Positions 1 to 7,667 of a stretch of DNA of 64,000 nucleotides are shown one piece after another. Source of the stretch: Halalkalibacillus halophilus DSM 18494 (GTDB taxonomy: Bacteria > Bacillota > Bacilli > Bacillales > Alkalibacillaceae); NCBI RefSeq assembly GCF_000423105.1, contig NZ_AUHI01000013.1, forward strand, positions 1-64,000. The letters run 5' to 3'. The translations under genes were made by a program, and so were the position numbers. The notes under the pieces were generated by a model. That model worked only from the letters and a program-made list of their open reading frames with translations, made no database searches and was not told the origin of the DNA. Positions within the stretch are counted from its first letter, which is position 1. The number at the start of each line of letters is the position of its first letter.

Positions 1-10
1 GATGCATATA

Positions 11-85
11 CACGCAACTCCTTTTGTTTGTTTTAGTCGTATAAAACAAGGATAACAAATCAGGAGCTTGCGTGCTTTTTTTGTC
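11..85 (+). terminator. Long bulged hairpin followed by T-tracts at the left edge
   Basis: Bases 11-22 pair with 62-74 over 12 base pairs with a single bulged C at 67. The intervening loop has a smaller TGTTTT/AAAACA stem. T-rich DNA follows on the plus strand, so it could terminate a plus-strand gene lying left of the window. The apparent minus-strand ribosome-binding site at 18-25 is part of the stem, so I do not call a gene start here. Confidence 0.4.
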
Positions 86-124
86 TTTTTTTCTTTTGAT
101 GAGGGTTTCCACTAGCCGTTTCTA

Positions 125-266
125 GCATTCGAGGCATCGCGTGAGGCGGCGACTCCTGCGGGAACAGCGCGAGCCGAAGATCCACTTTGGCAAACGCTTT
201 TCTTGCCAAAGTTAGCTGAGGCCGTGCCCGCGGAAAGCGTCCGCCGGTAAGCGATGCCTCGAATGC
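125..266. repeat. GC-rich interspersed inverted-repeat element, copy 1
   Basis: A perfect 16-bp inverted repeat (125-140 against 251-266) encloses a GC-rich core whose centre is a perfect 10-bp hairpin (184-193 against 203-212). The core contains GACTCCTGCGGGAA at 151-164 and CGCGGAAAGCGTCC at 230-243. Near-identical core words recur at 42093-42106 and 42161-42175. The composition is much richer in G+C than the flanks. Reading frames across it are artefacts of the palindrome. Elements with this core are scattered in intergenic DNA of many Bacillaceae; their function is not established. Confidence 0.75.
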
Positions 267-343
267 CTCCACCCAAACTTGTCAGAATTTTATCCAAACC
301 CCAACATATATATTAGAGCCTGAATAAATACCTTTCTCAATAT

Positions 344-446
344 AAAAAGAGGCCAAGACAAAAGTTTCCTTAGCTATGATACATCCGAACAATTAATAAG
401 ATTGTTCGGATGTTCATGCTTGAACTTCTATTTGTCAGAGCCTCTT
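344..446. repeat. Short inverted-repeat element, probably core-less relative of the 42-kb repeat; also terminator-like for the lipoprotein gene
   Basis: Outer ends (AAGAGGC...GACAAA near 347-361 and TTTGTCAGAGCCTCTT at 431-446) are complementary, and a perfect 13-bp inner repeat (381-393 against 401-413) contains TCCGAACA. The end sequence and the TCCGAACA word are both shared with the element at 42020-42255, but the GC-rich core is missing here. The right end overlaps the stop codon of the minus-strand lipoprotein gene, so the hairpin may serve as its transcription terminator. Confidence 0.65.
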
Positions 447-1176
447 ATAGGTCTAAATCATCTTCGGATTGTTCATCTAAATTAATTTGTCCATCATCTA
501 AAATCATAGCTGTACCATAAGTTGGAACGATTGGATAGTACTCTAATAACAGTTCGCGTAAATCTCCATCATAAGAGTCAATTTCTTCTTCTTCTAATAA
601 CTGGTATACATCTGAACGATAATCTACTACTGCTTCCCCTTCAGTAGTCATTATTATGTCAAGTTCCGTACCATTGTAAGGGCTTTCCACTACTGGTTCT
701 TCTGACATATTCATACGTTCTGTATCAATTGTAAAAAAACCATTTCCTAATGACTGACCATAAGGAGGGTAAGTATTATTTGATCGATATAACTGAATTT
801 CATAATTGATGGTTCGTAGTTTTTGAGTAATACGAGTATCAGAAACCTTTACAATCGCCTCATCTTCCGGTTTGACAATAACATAAGAGTAAATACCTCC
901 TTGTTCGAAAGAGTTTCCAGGTGTTTCCCCAATGAGATTATTATCACGAAGCAAGTTAAAATCAATCGGGTATTTAATTAATAACGGGGTCTCTTGATCT
1001 CTCGTTTGTATAGGAAGTAGGCCATTTTGGCTTTCTTGATAATCGTGAACCGCATCTTGGATTCGATCTAATTGTTCCTGGTTCGTAGCTTGGTTTTCTG
1101 TCAAACGCTCGTTAGGATATAAACAGCCAGAAAGAAAAATTGAACTTACTAGCAGTACGATTAATAGTTTCTTCAT
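445..1176 (-). CDS. yphF: YphF-like lipoprotein
   Basis: Predicted lipoprotein of 243 residues, the same size as B. subtilis YphF, which has no known function. The start at 1176 is chosen because AAAGGAG sits just upstream and it opens a clean signal peptide, MKKLLIVLLVSSIFLSGC, whose lipobox LSGC places the lipidated cysteine at residue 18. The longer frame reading upstream has no ribosome-binding site in place. After the lipobox the protein is hydrophilic and ends in an acidic tail rich in Asp and Glu. It sits 13 bp downstream of yphE, matching the gpsA-yphE-yphF order of B. subtilis. The name rests on position, size and lipoprotein character; no catalytic motif is visible. Confidence 0.8.
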   Translation of the reverse strand: MKKLLIVLLVSSIFLSGCLYPNERLTENQATNQEQLDRIQDAVHDYQESQNGLLPIQTRDQETPLLIKYPIDFNLLRDNNLIGETPGNSFEQGGIYSYVIVKPEDEAIVKVSDTRITQKLRTINYEIQLYRSNNTYPPYGQSLGNGFFTIDTERMNMSEEPVVESPYNGTELDIIMTTEGEAVVDYRSDVYQLLEEEEIDSYDGDLRELLLEYYPIVPTYGTAMILDDGQINLDEQSEDDLDL

Positions 1177-1189
1177 CTTGAACGCTCCT

Positions 1190-1387
1190 TTATAACGTGG
1201 GGCCACTTAACACTATATAAAATATGATTAATCCTCCAACTACTAAACAGATATAAGCAATAACAGTAATAATAACGCTAATTAATCCTGTTAATTTACT
1301 TCTAGCAAGCACTATTAAGCCAGTTGCTAGAAAAAGTAATATCATTCCCCCGAAGGATATGTACATTCTCAACATTGCTTCAGACAT
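1190..1387 (-). CDS. yphE: YphE-like small membrane protein (DUF2768)
   Basis: A 65-residue protein with two hydrophobic segments, about residues 9-28 and 34-60, separated by a short basic turn (ARSKLTG). Size, two-helix layout and place between gpsA/spoVIF and the YphF-like lipoprotein gene match B. subtilis YphE, a DUF2768 member of unknown function. A GAGAGG ribosome-binding site precedes the ATG. It is probably co-transcribed with the lipoprotein gene 13 bp downstream; a 193-bp gap with a terminator-like hairpin separates it from spoVIF upstream. Confidence 0.8.
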   Translation of the reverse strand: MSEAMLRMYISFGGMILLFLATGLIVLARSKLTGLISVIITVIAYICLVVGGLIIFYIVLSGPTL

Positions 1388-1456
1388 ATATAACGTCCTC
1401 TCTTAAAAAATAATGAAGTAAAACACTTCATATTAAATTTAATATATACATACTTA

Positions 1457-1483
1457 AAAGAGGTGTAGAGCATACACCTCTTT
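1457..1483 (-). terminator. Hairpin terminator after spoVIF
   Basis: Perfect 11-bp inverted repeat (1457-1467 against 1473-1483) with a 5-base loop, followed on the minus strand by a short T-run. It lies about 100 bp downstream of the spoVIF stop. Confidence 0.6.
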
Positions 1484-1580
1484 AACTGACCAGTTCCTCG
1501 TAAAACAACTCAATCTTCATGCTCAGTCCATTATATGAATCGTAACATAAAAAGGCATGTTTGAACTGCCTAAGATATAT

Positions 1581-1847
1581 CTATTTTTTGAATATTTGTT
1601 GCAGCGTAGAATAATTTAGTGATTGATTATTATTGATAATCATATCCACTAACTTATCTTCTTTTTGTTTAGACATCGGACGATTTGCCAATCTACTTAG
1701 CTGTTGAACTAAAGATCTCACTGTCCTACGATCTGAAAAATCAGCATTTTGAACAGCTTGTGCTATTTGTATTACTTCATCTGGTTGAATATTAGCTTTT
1801 GTTTGCAAATGATCGAAAATTAGTTGTTGAAGTTCACGACTCATCAT
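1581..1847 (-). CDS. spoVIF: Stage VI sporulation protein F
   Basis: An 88-residue soluble protein resembling B. subtilis SpoVIF (YjcC), a late mother-cell protein needed for assembly of some GerE-dependent spore coat proteins. The recognisable family signature is the central stretch with AQAVQNADF, RTVRSLVQQLSRLANRP and the following K-EDK-V motif. AAAGGAGGA lies immediately upstream; two adjacent ATG codons are possible, and the inner one (1844) has slightly better spacing. In B. subtilis spoVIF is far away in the yjc region; here it sits between gpsA and yphE and is flanked by its own hairpin, so it is probably a single-gene unit. Confidence 0.85.
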   Translation of the reverse strand: MMSRELQQLIFDHLQTKANIQPDEVIQIAQAVQNADFSDRRTVRSLVQQLSRLANRPMSKQKEDKLVDMIINNNQSLNYSTLQQIFKK

Positions 1848-1973
1848 ATATCCTCCTTTAGTATGCTTTCGTAATACTATATACGCAACTAAAGGAAGAT
1901 GTTCTAAATTTATTTAATAAAACCATCATTTTAAATAGTTCCAATTAGTATGAATAGTTACAGAAAATAAATT

Positions 1974-3011
1974 TTAGTTATTATTTTTTAACAAGGTTTC
2001 TGATAAATCATCTAATTCGTTTGTCCGTCCACGTTTCATTAATTGATCAACTACTTCTTTTGGATCTTTTTCATTTACAATTAATTCATACAAGCCTTTT
2101 GTTATAGGCATGTCTACTTCGAGCTTTTGGGCAAACTGATATACAGCTTTCGTTGTTCGTACACCTTCTACAACCATACCCATTTGTTCTAAAACATCTT
2201 GTAAAACATAGCCTTTTCCAAGCATATTTCCAGCACGCCAATTACGGCTATGTTGGCTTGTACAGGTTACAATTAAATCTCCTACCCCAGTTAAACCTGC
2301 AAAAGTAAGCGGATTTGCGTTTAATTTATGACCTAACCTTGCCATTTCAGCTAATCCGCGTGTAATGAGTGCGGCCTTTGCATTGTCACCATACCCAAGT
2401 CCATCTGAAATACCTGCACCCAAAGCAATGATATTTTTAAGTGCACCACCAATTTCTACTCCAATTAAATCATCGTTAGTATAAACTCGAAAATTTTCGT
2501 TCATGAACAAATCTTGAGCCTTCTCTGCTTGATCCATATTTAAGGAGGAGACAGTAACAGTGGTCGGAAGTCTTTTTCCTACTTCTTCAGCATGACTAGG
2601 TCCTGATAATACAACGATATTATCTCCAAAAGTTTCCCCTAATTCATCCGTCATCATTTCCGAAACTCGCTTATTTGTTTCGGGTTCAATACCTTTAGCA
2701 GCATGAATAACTGTTTGTGACTCTTTCAAAAATGGTTTAACCTGTTGACATACTGCACGAATCGCTTTTGTAGGTACAACAAATATAACTGCTTCCGCAT
2801 CCTGTATAGCTTCCTGAAGATCTGAAGTAGCACACAAATTTGACGGTAGGTTCACTTCTGGCAAGTATTGTTCATTCATTTGATTTTCATTGATATTTAA
2901 GGCAAGTTGTTCACGATGAGACCACAAATACACATCATTATTGTTATCTGCCAATACAATTGACAAAGCAGTCCCCCAACTTCCAGCACCTAATACAGCA
3001 ACTTTGGCCAT
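1974..3011 (-). CDS. gpsA: NAD(P)H-dependent glycerol-3-phosphate dehydrogenase
   Basis: Converts dihydroxyacetone phosphate to sn-glycerol 3-phosphate, the backbone for phospholipids; cytoplasmic. The N-terminal Rossmann fold opens with GAGSWGTAL (residues 8-16). Further family marks are VLSGPSHAEEV, GVEIGGALKNIIALGAG (catalytic Lys region) and GLTGVGDLIVTCTS. The start at 3011 is an ATG with AGGGGTG upstream; a GTG three codons earlier is in frame but overlaps that ribosome-binding site. Length 345 is normal. It lies 14 bp downstream of der, as in B. subtilis, and likely shares its transcript. Confidence 0.97.
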   Translation of the reverse strand: MAKVAVLGAGSWGTALSIVLADNNNDVYLWSHREQLALNINENQMNEQYLPEVNLPSNLCATSDLQEAIQDAEAVIFVVPTKAIRAVCQQVKPFLKESQTVIHAAKGIEPETNKRVSEMMTDELGETFGDNIVVLSGPSHAEEVGKRLPTTVTVSSLNMDQAEKAQDLFMNENFRVYTNDDLIGVEIGGALKNIIALGAGISDGLGYGDNAKAALITRGLAEMARLGHKLNANPLTFAGLTGVGDLIVTCTSQHSRNWRAGNMLGKGYVLQDVLEQMGMVVEGVRTTKAVYQFAQKLEVDMPITKGLYELIVNEKDPKEVVDQLMKRGRTNELDDLSETLLKNNN

Positions 3012-3025
3012 TTTTTTCACCCCTA

Positions 3026-4336
3026 TTATGCTCTTTTTCTAGCATAGATTTTAATTGGTGTTCCTTCAAAGCCAAAAGCTTCTCTAATACGATTTTCTAA
3101 AAAACGTTGATATGTGAAGTGCATTAATTCAGGTTCGTTTACAAAGACGACAAACGTAGGTGGCTGAGTAGCTACCTGCGTCGTATAAAGAATTTTTAAT
3201 TTCTGCCCTTTAATGGATGGAGTTGGATTAATTGCTAAAGAATCTTCCACAACTTCATTCAACACATTTGTTTTCACTCGTTTAGCGTGGTTTTCACTTG
3301 CTTCCACTACTTTTGGTAGTAATGTGTGAATTCTTTTCTTTGTAGTAGCCGATAAGAAAACGACCGGAGCATATGTTAGGAACTGAAATTCTTTCCTAAT
3401 TTCCATCTCAAAATCTTTCATAGAATCCTGTGTTCTCTCTACTGTATCCCATTTATTTACTACAATAATAATTGCTCTCCCAGCATCATGGGCATACCCT
3501 GCAATTTTTTTATCTTGTTCAATGATTCCTGTGTCTGCATCTATTACGACTAAAACTACATCTGATCTTTCAATCGCTTTTAATGCTCTAAGCACACTAT
3601 ATTTTTCAGTCGATTCATAGACCTTTCCTCTTTTTCGCATGCCAGCGGTGTCTATAATTCGGTAATCACGTTCATCTTTTGTGAAATCAGAATCAACTGC
3701 ATCTTTTGTTGTTCCAGCTATATTGCTCACGATGACTCGTTCCTCACCAAGAATTGCATTAACCAAAGATGATTTTCCAACATTAGGTCTACCGATTAAA
3801 GAAAGTTTAATACGGTCTTCATCATCTTCTACCTCTTGATCTTTTGGAAAGTGCTTAATTACTTCATCTAAGGCATCTCCAAGACCCAATCCATGTGTAC
3901 CTGATACTGGAAATGGCTGCCCGAAACCTAAAGCATAAAATTCATAAAGCAACTCGTGCATTTCGTAATTATCAACTTTATTAACAGCTAAAACCACAGG
4001 CTTGTTTGATTTATACAAGATTTTAGCAACTTCTTCATCTGCACCTGTAATCCCTTCTCTACCATTTACAAGAAAGATAATAACATCTGCTTCATTGATT
4101 GCTACCTCTGCCTGTTCTCGTATTTGAACGACTAATGGTTCATCACTTAAATCGATGCCACCTGTATCAATTACATTGAAATTATAATTTAACCATTCTG
4201 CCTCAGCATATAAACGATCACGTGTGACACCTGGGACATCGTCTACAATAGACATTCTTTCTCCAACTAATCGGTTAAATATAGTTGATTTTCCTACATT
4301 TGGTCTACCTACAATTGCTACTACTGATTTTCTCAT
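3026..4336 (-). CDS. der: Ribosome assembly GTPase Der (EngA)
   Basis: Essential GTPase for maturation of the 50S ribosomal subunit. It has two tandem GTP-binding domains. The first has P-loop GRPNVGKST (residues 10-18), DTGG near 57 and NKVD near 118. The second has GRPNVGKSS near 183, DTAGM and NKWD, followed by the C-terminal KH-like domain that ends RIREAFGFEGTPIKIYARKR. Length 436 equals the usual size. An AGAAGGA ribosome-binding site precedes the ATG. It is followed by gpsA in the same direction and preceded by a weak terminator after the S1 protein gene. Confidence 0.98.
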   Translation of the reverse strand: MRKSVVAIVGRPNVGKSTIFNRLVGERMSIVDDVPGVTRDRLYAEAEWLNYNFNVIDTGGIDLSDEPLVVQIREQAEVAINEADVIIFLVNGREGITGADEEVAKILYKSNKPVVLAVNKVDNYEMHELLYEFYALGFGQPFPVSGTHGLGLGDALDEVIKHFPKDQEVEDDEDRIKLSLIGRPNVGKSSLVNAILGEERVIVSNIAGTTKDAVDSDFTKDERDYRIIDTAGMRKRGKVYESTEKYSVLRALKAIERSDVVLVVIDADTGIIEQDKKIAGYAHDAGRAIIIVVNKWDTVERTQDSMKDFEMEIRKEFQFLTYAPVVFLSATTKKRIHTLLPKVVEASENHAKRVKTNVLNEVVEDSLAINPTPSIKGQKLKILYTTQVATQPPTFVVFVNEPELMHFTYQRFLENRIREAFGFEGTPIKIYARKRA

Positions 4337-4380
4337 TTACTTCATTCCTTCTAAATCAAATACTTTATTAAGAGAAGAAA

Positions 4381-4404
4381 ATGAGTGGCATAAAAGCCAC
4401 CCAT
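4381..4404 (-). terminator. Weak terminator between the S1 protein gene and der
   Basis: Inverted repeat ATGAGTGGC against GCCACCCAT with a short loop. On the minus strand it is followed by a T-rich stretch. It directly follows the stop codon of the S1-domain gene, but the T-run is interrupted, so read-through to der is plausible. Confidence 0.5.
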
Positions 4405-5544
4405 TTATTTATTTCGGTAACCTTTTAGTTTGTCACCTATAAGATCTCCTAATTGGAAAGCACTCTCTTCGTGTTCTTTTTGATATTTCTCAACTTCTGC
4501 GTTTTCTTCTGCCTTTTCTACTTCTTTGATACTTAATGCTATTCTTCTTTGCTTTTCATTTACTTCTAAGACTTTCACTTTAACCTTTTGACCAACATGT
4601 AATGCCTCATTAGGGTTTCCTATATGTTCTGTTGAAATTTGTGATATGTGAACTAGACCTTCAACTTGTGGTAATACTTCTACAAATGCACCAAAATTAA
4701 CGATTCGCTTAACTGTTCCTTCAATTATTTGGCCATATTGCAATTTAGAATCCACATTTTCCCATGGTCCCGGTATCATTTCCTTTAACGACAATCCAAT
4801 ACGCTCTGTGTCACGATCGACAGTTATAATTTTGACTGTTATCTTTTGGCTAAGCTCTACAACTTCTTCTGCAGAAGCTATATGTTGATGTGATAACTGT
4901 GATATATGAATCAATCCATCTATACCACCAATATCAACAAATACACCGAAGGAAGCTATTCTTCGAACTACACCTTCAATTTCCTGGCCAGCTTCTAAAT
5001 TTTGAAGAAGATTTGCTTTTTGAACAGATTGCTCAGACTCCACCACACTTCTATGTGATAAAATCACTCTATTTCTACGTTCATCCACTTCAATCACTTT
5101 TACGGAGATCGTTTTTCCTTTATATTCAGATAAGTCTTCCACGTAATGCGTTTCTACATGGGAAGCTGGAATAAACCCTCGTAATCCCACATCAACAATT
5201 AATCCAACTCCAACAACATCTGTAACCTTTGCTTCAAACACCGTTTCATTTTCGAAATATGAAACTAACTGATCCCAAGCAACCTTACGATCCTTAGCTA
5301 CTTTAGAGAGAACAATTGCATCATCTTCTATCTTCGTAATAATCGCAGAAACCTCTTCACCTTCAGATAAAATTTCGCTTGTATGTTCAATGTGTAGGTG
5401 AGAAAGTTCTGATATAGGGATGATTCCATCATATTTGCTGCCTACATCCACAATAGCCTGTTTATCATCTAACTTCATTATTTTGCATGTTACTTCTTCT
5501 CCAACTTCTAAAACATGGTCATTTAAATTATCGTCTTTTGACAT
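4405..5544 (-). CDS. ypfD: S1 RNA-binding domain protein (ribosomal S1 homologue, YpfD type)
   Basis: A 379-residue protein built of four S1 domains, at about residues 12-80, 98-170, 184-256 and 270-342. The third and fourth are the most canonical, with G-V-R-I-SFGVFVDIGG-DGL-HISQLS and G-VKRIVNFGAFVE--EGLVHISQIS patterns. Low-GC Gram-positive bacteria have this four-domain form instead of the six-domain ribosomal protein S1 of Gram-negatives, and its role in translation is less clear. The strong AAGGAGGA ribosome-binding site supports the ATG at 5544. The C-terminal tail is charged and probably disordered. Genes plsC and cmk lie upstream, the common order in Bacillaceae. Confidence 0.92.
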   Translation of the reverse strand: MSKDDNLNDHVLEVGEEVTCKIMKLDDKQAIVDVGSKYDGIIPISELSHLHIEHTSEILSEGEEVSAIITKIEDDAIVLSKVAKDRKVAWDQLVSYFENETVFEAKVTDVVGVGLIVDVGLRGFIPASHVETHYVEDLSEYKGKTISVKVIEVDERRNRVILSHRSVVESEQSVQKANLLQNLEAGQEIEGVVRRIASFGVFVDIGGIDGLIHISQLSHQHIASAEEVVELSQKITVKIITVDRDTERIGLSLKEMIPGPWENVDSKLQYGQIIEGTVKRIVNFGAFVEVLPQVEGLVHISQISTEHIGNPNEALHVGQKVKVKVLEVNEKQRRIALSIKEVEKAEENAEVEKYQKEHEESAFQLGDLIGDKLKGYRNK

Positions 5545-5608
5545 AACAGTTCCTCCTTAAGAACACAGAAAATACATCCTATGTAAAATACCTAATTAAA
5601 TAATAACA

Positions 5609-6190
5609 TCATTTTTTGTTTTCATCTAATAAAGACTGAATATTTTCCATTATTTCATCTGTCACCATTCGAGCATTTTGCTTATCGCCCTTTAACGATT
5701 GAAAATCAATTGGTTTTCCATATATGACATAAAGCGGCTTAAAGAAATTGTAAGATCCTATAATGGCACAAGGTATTACTTGAGCATTAGAACGCATGGC
5801 AAAGAAACCAGCTCCAGCTAAACCTTCTTTTAAATTTCCATCTTTACTTCTAGTGCCTTCTGGGAATAGACCTAAGGTACCTCCACTTTCTAAAAGCTCC
5901 AACCCCTTACGCAATGCATTTCTATCTCTCATTCCTCGTTTTACAGGAAAAGCTTGAAGGTTTCTAAGGAGAAGTCCAATCCCTTTCTTCTCAAATAGCT
6001 CTTCCTTCGCCATAAAACGAATATCTCTTGGGCATGTAATACCAACTACTGGTGGGTCAAAATTAGAAATATGATTAGAGCAAATAATTGTTGGGCCAGA
6101 TTTTGGTACATTTTTTTTACCAATAATTTTAATTTGAAAAAGAAATTTAAAAACAATCCAAACTACCAGCTTTGCGAATTTGTAAAACAT
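5609..6190 (-). CDS. plsC: 1-acyl-sn-glycerol-3-phosphate acyltransferase family protein
   Basis: Acylates lysophosphatidic acid to phosphatidic acid in membrane lipid synthesis. The N-terminal 20 residues are hydrophobic and amphipathic. The catalytic NHX4D box reads NHISNFD (His40, Asp45), and the second block FPEGTRSKDG supplies the substrate-binding EGTR. At 193 residues it is at the short end of the family but complete. It lies 14 bp downstream of cmk and upstream of the S1-domain gene. With gpsA nearby, two enzymes of phosphatidate synthesis are encoded within 4 kb. Confidence 0.92.
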   Translation of the reverse strand: MFYKFAKLVVWIVFKFLFQIKIIGKKNVPKSGPTIICSNHISNFDPPVVGITCPRDIRFMAKEELFEKKGIGLLLRNLQAFPVKRGMRDRNALRKGLELLESGGTLGLFPEGTRSKDGNLKEGLAGAGFFAMRSNAQVIPCAIIGSYNFFKPLYVIYGKPIDFQSLKGDKQNARMVTDEIMENIQSLLDENKK

Positions 6191-6204
6191 GATACCCCTT
6201 CTTT

Positions 6205-6864
6205 CTAATTATTACTTTCAATTAATTCTAATATTATATTCTTTACTTCTTCAATTGTTTTAGAAGTGGTATCTATTTCTGTTGCATCATCAGCTTTAAC
6301 TAAAGGTGCCATTTCTCTTTCCGAGTCTAGTTGGTCTCTTTTATTTATTTCTAACTTCAATTGTTCTAAATCAGAAGGAAAGCCTTTATCAAGATTTTCT
6401 TGATGTCTTCTTTCTGCCCTTTCTGATACGGAAGCGATCAAATATACTTTTACATCAGCGTCTGGTAAAACGTAAGTGCCAATGTCTCTACCATCCATAA
6501 CTACATGTTCGTCTTCAGCTAATTTCCTTTGCATGTTAACCAACTGCTCACGAACTTTTGGGTGTTTAGCAACTATAGACACATTATTAGTCACCTCTGC
6601 ACTTCTGATGGAGAATGTAACATCTTCTTCATCTACAAACACCTTTTGCTCATTTATATCTTGTTTAAAAGAAATTAATATTTGCTTAGATAATTTTGCT
6701 AATGAGTTTTCATTTTCTAAGTTTAAATCTTTTCTCATTGCCTCTAGAGTAAGTGCTCTATACATCGCACCTGTATCTATGTATAAGTAATTTAAATCTT
6801 TTGCGATCATTTTAGCTACTGTACTCTTGCCAGCAGCTGCTGGGCCATCAATTGCGACTTTCAT
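6205..6864 (-). CDS. cmk: Cytidylate kinase
   Basis: Phosphorylates CMP and dCMP to the diphosphates, feeding nucleotide and phospholipid (CDP-diacylglycerol) synthesis. The P-loop GPAAAGKST is at residues 7-15, and IDTGAMYR and VVMDGRDIGTYVLPDA are CMP-binding blocks. Near 160, RRHQEN lies in the lid region. Length 219 is typical. The gene is followed by plsC and preceded by the PilZ gene, as is common in this group. Confidence 0.97.
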   Translation of the reverse strand: MKVAIDGPAAAGKSTVAKMIAKDLNYLYIDTGAMYRALTLEAMRKDLNLENENSLAKLSKQILISFKQDINEQKVFVDEEDVTFSIRSAEVTNNVSIVAKHPKVREQLVNMQRKLAEDEHVVMDGRDIGTYVLPDADVKVYLIASVSERAERRHQENLDKGFPSDLEQLKLEINKRDQLDSEREMAPLVKADDATEIDTTSKTIEEVKNIILELIESNN

Positions 6865-6898
6865 GTTAGTAATCTCCCTTACATTTCAACATATGATT

Positions 6899-7561
6899 TT
6901 AACTTTTAATTTTTCTTCTTCTCTCAAGTTGTTGTTCAAAACAATATTTAATAACCTTTTCTCTAGCTATATCTGAAATGCCTGTAAATTTCAACGATAA
7001 TTTGTATGGAACATCATTTGTTCTACCATCTTGATAACGGATGACTTCCCCTTTCATACTTAAATAGGCATAATCATTCACTTGGAAAGGCAGAACAAGT
7101 AATATCTCTATTTGATCACCTGGCTCATATATTATTTCTTTAGCCTTTACGGCGATCCCACCACCACTTAAATCGATTGTTCGAGAAATTAAAGGCGGCT
7201 TTACTTCATCTATAGGATAAACAGCAACATCTAAATAGGTATTTACTCGTACATATTCTCTACGCTGAACTTTAACTAATTCATCTTTAGTTGGGTATGG
7301 AATCATCAATGTTGGGATCTTTCTTTTTTTCTTCCCTAAAATCTCAGAATCAAAGAGGTAGATAGAACCGTGTTTTCCTACAAACGAAATTCTAAGTTGG
7401 AAACCATCTAAAAAGTATCCCGTTTTACCTGTTTGTTGGTGGATAGGATAATCTATAAATATCCTCTTATTATTAAAATCAACTACTTTAGCGATATATA
7501 CATCTTCCACATCACCATTTTGAATTGCCTCAATGGTTAACTTTGTTCCTACTGAAAGCAT
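6899..7561 (-). CDS. ypfA: PilZ domain protein, YcgR-like flagellar brake (YpfA/MotI type)
   Basis: A 220-residue protein with an N-terminal YcgR-like domain (about 5-95) and a C-terminal PilZ domain (about 97-210). The c-di-GMP-binding signature is present: the arginine block QRREYVRV and the DLSGGGIAV motif. In B. subtilis the counterpart YpfA (MotI, DgrA) binds c-di-GMP and interferes with the flagellar stator, and it lies in the same place between cmk and ypeB. An AAAGGGG ribosome-binding site supports the ATG. The equivalent role here is inferred from family and position. Confidence 0.88.
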   Translation of the reverse strand: MLSVGTKLTIEAIQNGDVEDVYIAKVVDFNNKRIFIDYPIHQQTGKTGYFLDGFQLRISFVGKHGSIYLFDSEILGKKKRKIPTLMIPYPTKDELVKVQRREYVRVNTYLDVAVYPIDEVKPPLISRTIDLSGGGIAVKAKEIIYEPGDQIEILLVLPFQVNDYAYLSMKGEVIRYQDGRTNDVPYKLSLKFTGISDIAREKVIKYCFEQQLERRRKIKS

Positions 7562-7610
7562 GTTTTTTTCCCCTTTAAAAACAATATAGCTTTATTATGA
7601 CAAAAAACAT

Positions 7611-7648
7611 GAAAAAGGAAAAGACTAACTTTCAGCTTTTCCCTTTTC
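7611..7648 (-). terminator. Terminator after ypeB
   Basis: Inverted repeat 7611-7623 against 7636-7648 (GAAAAAGGAAAAG / CTTTTCCCTTTTC) followed on the minus strand by T-rich DNA. It lies about 20 bp past the ypeB stop and ends the sleB-ypeB unit. Confidence 0.75.
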
Positions 7649-7667
7649 AGCATATGGAGTTCTATAA

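Noticed and set aside
60..297. Overlapping minus-strand reading frames of 60-70 codons
   Set aside because: They lie wholly within the palindromic repeat, have no ribosome-binding site and no protein-like composition.
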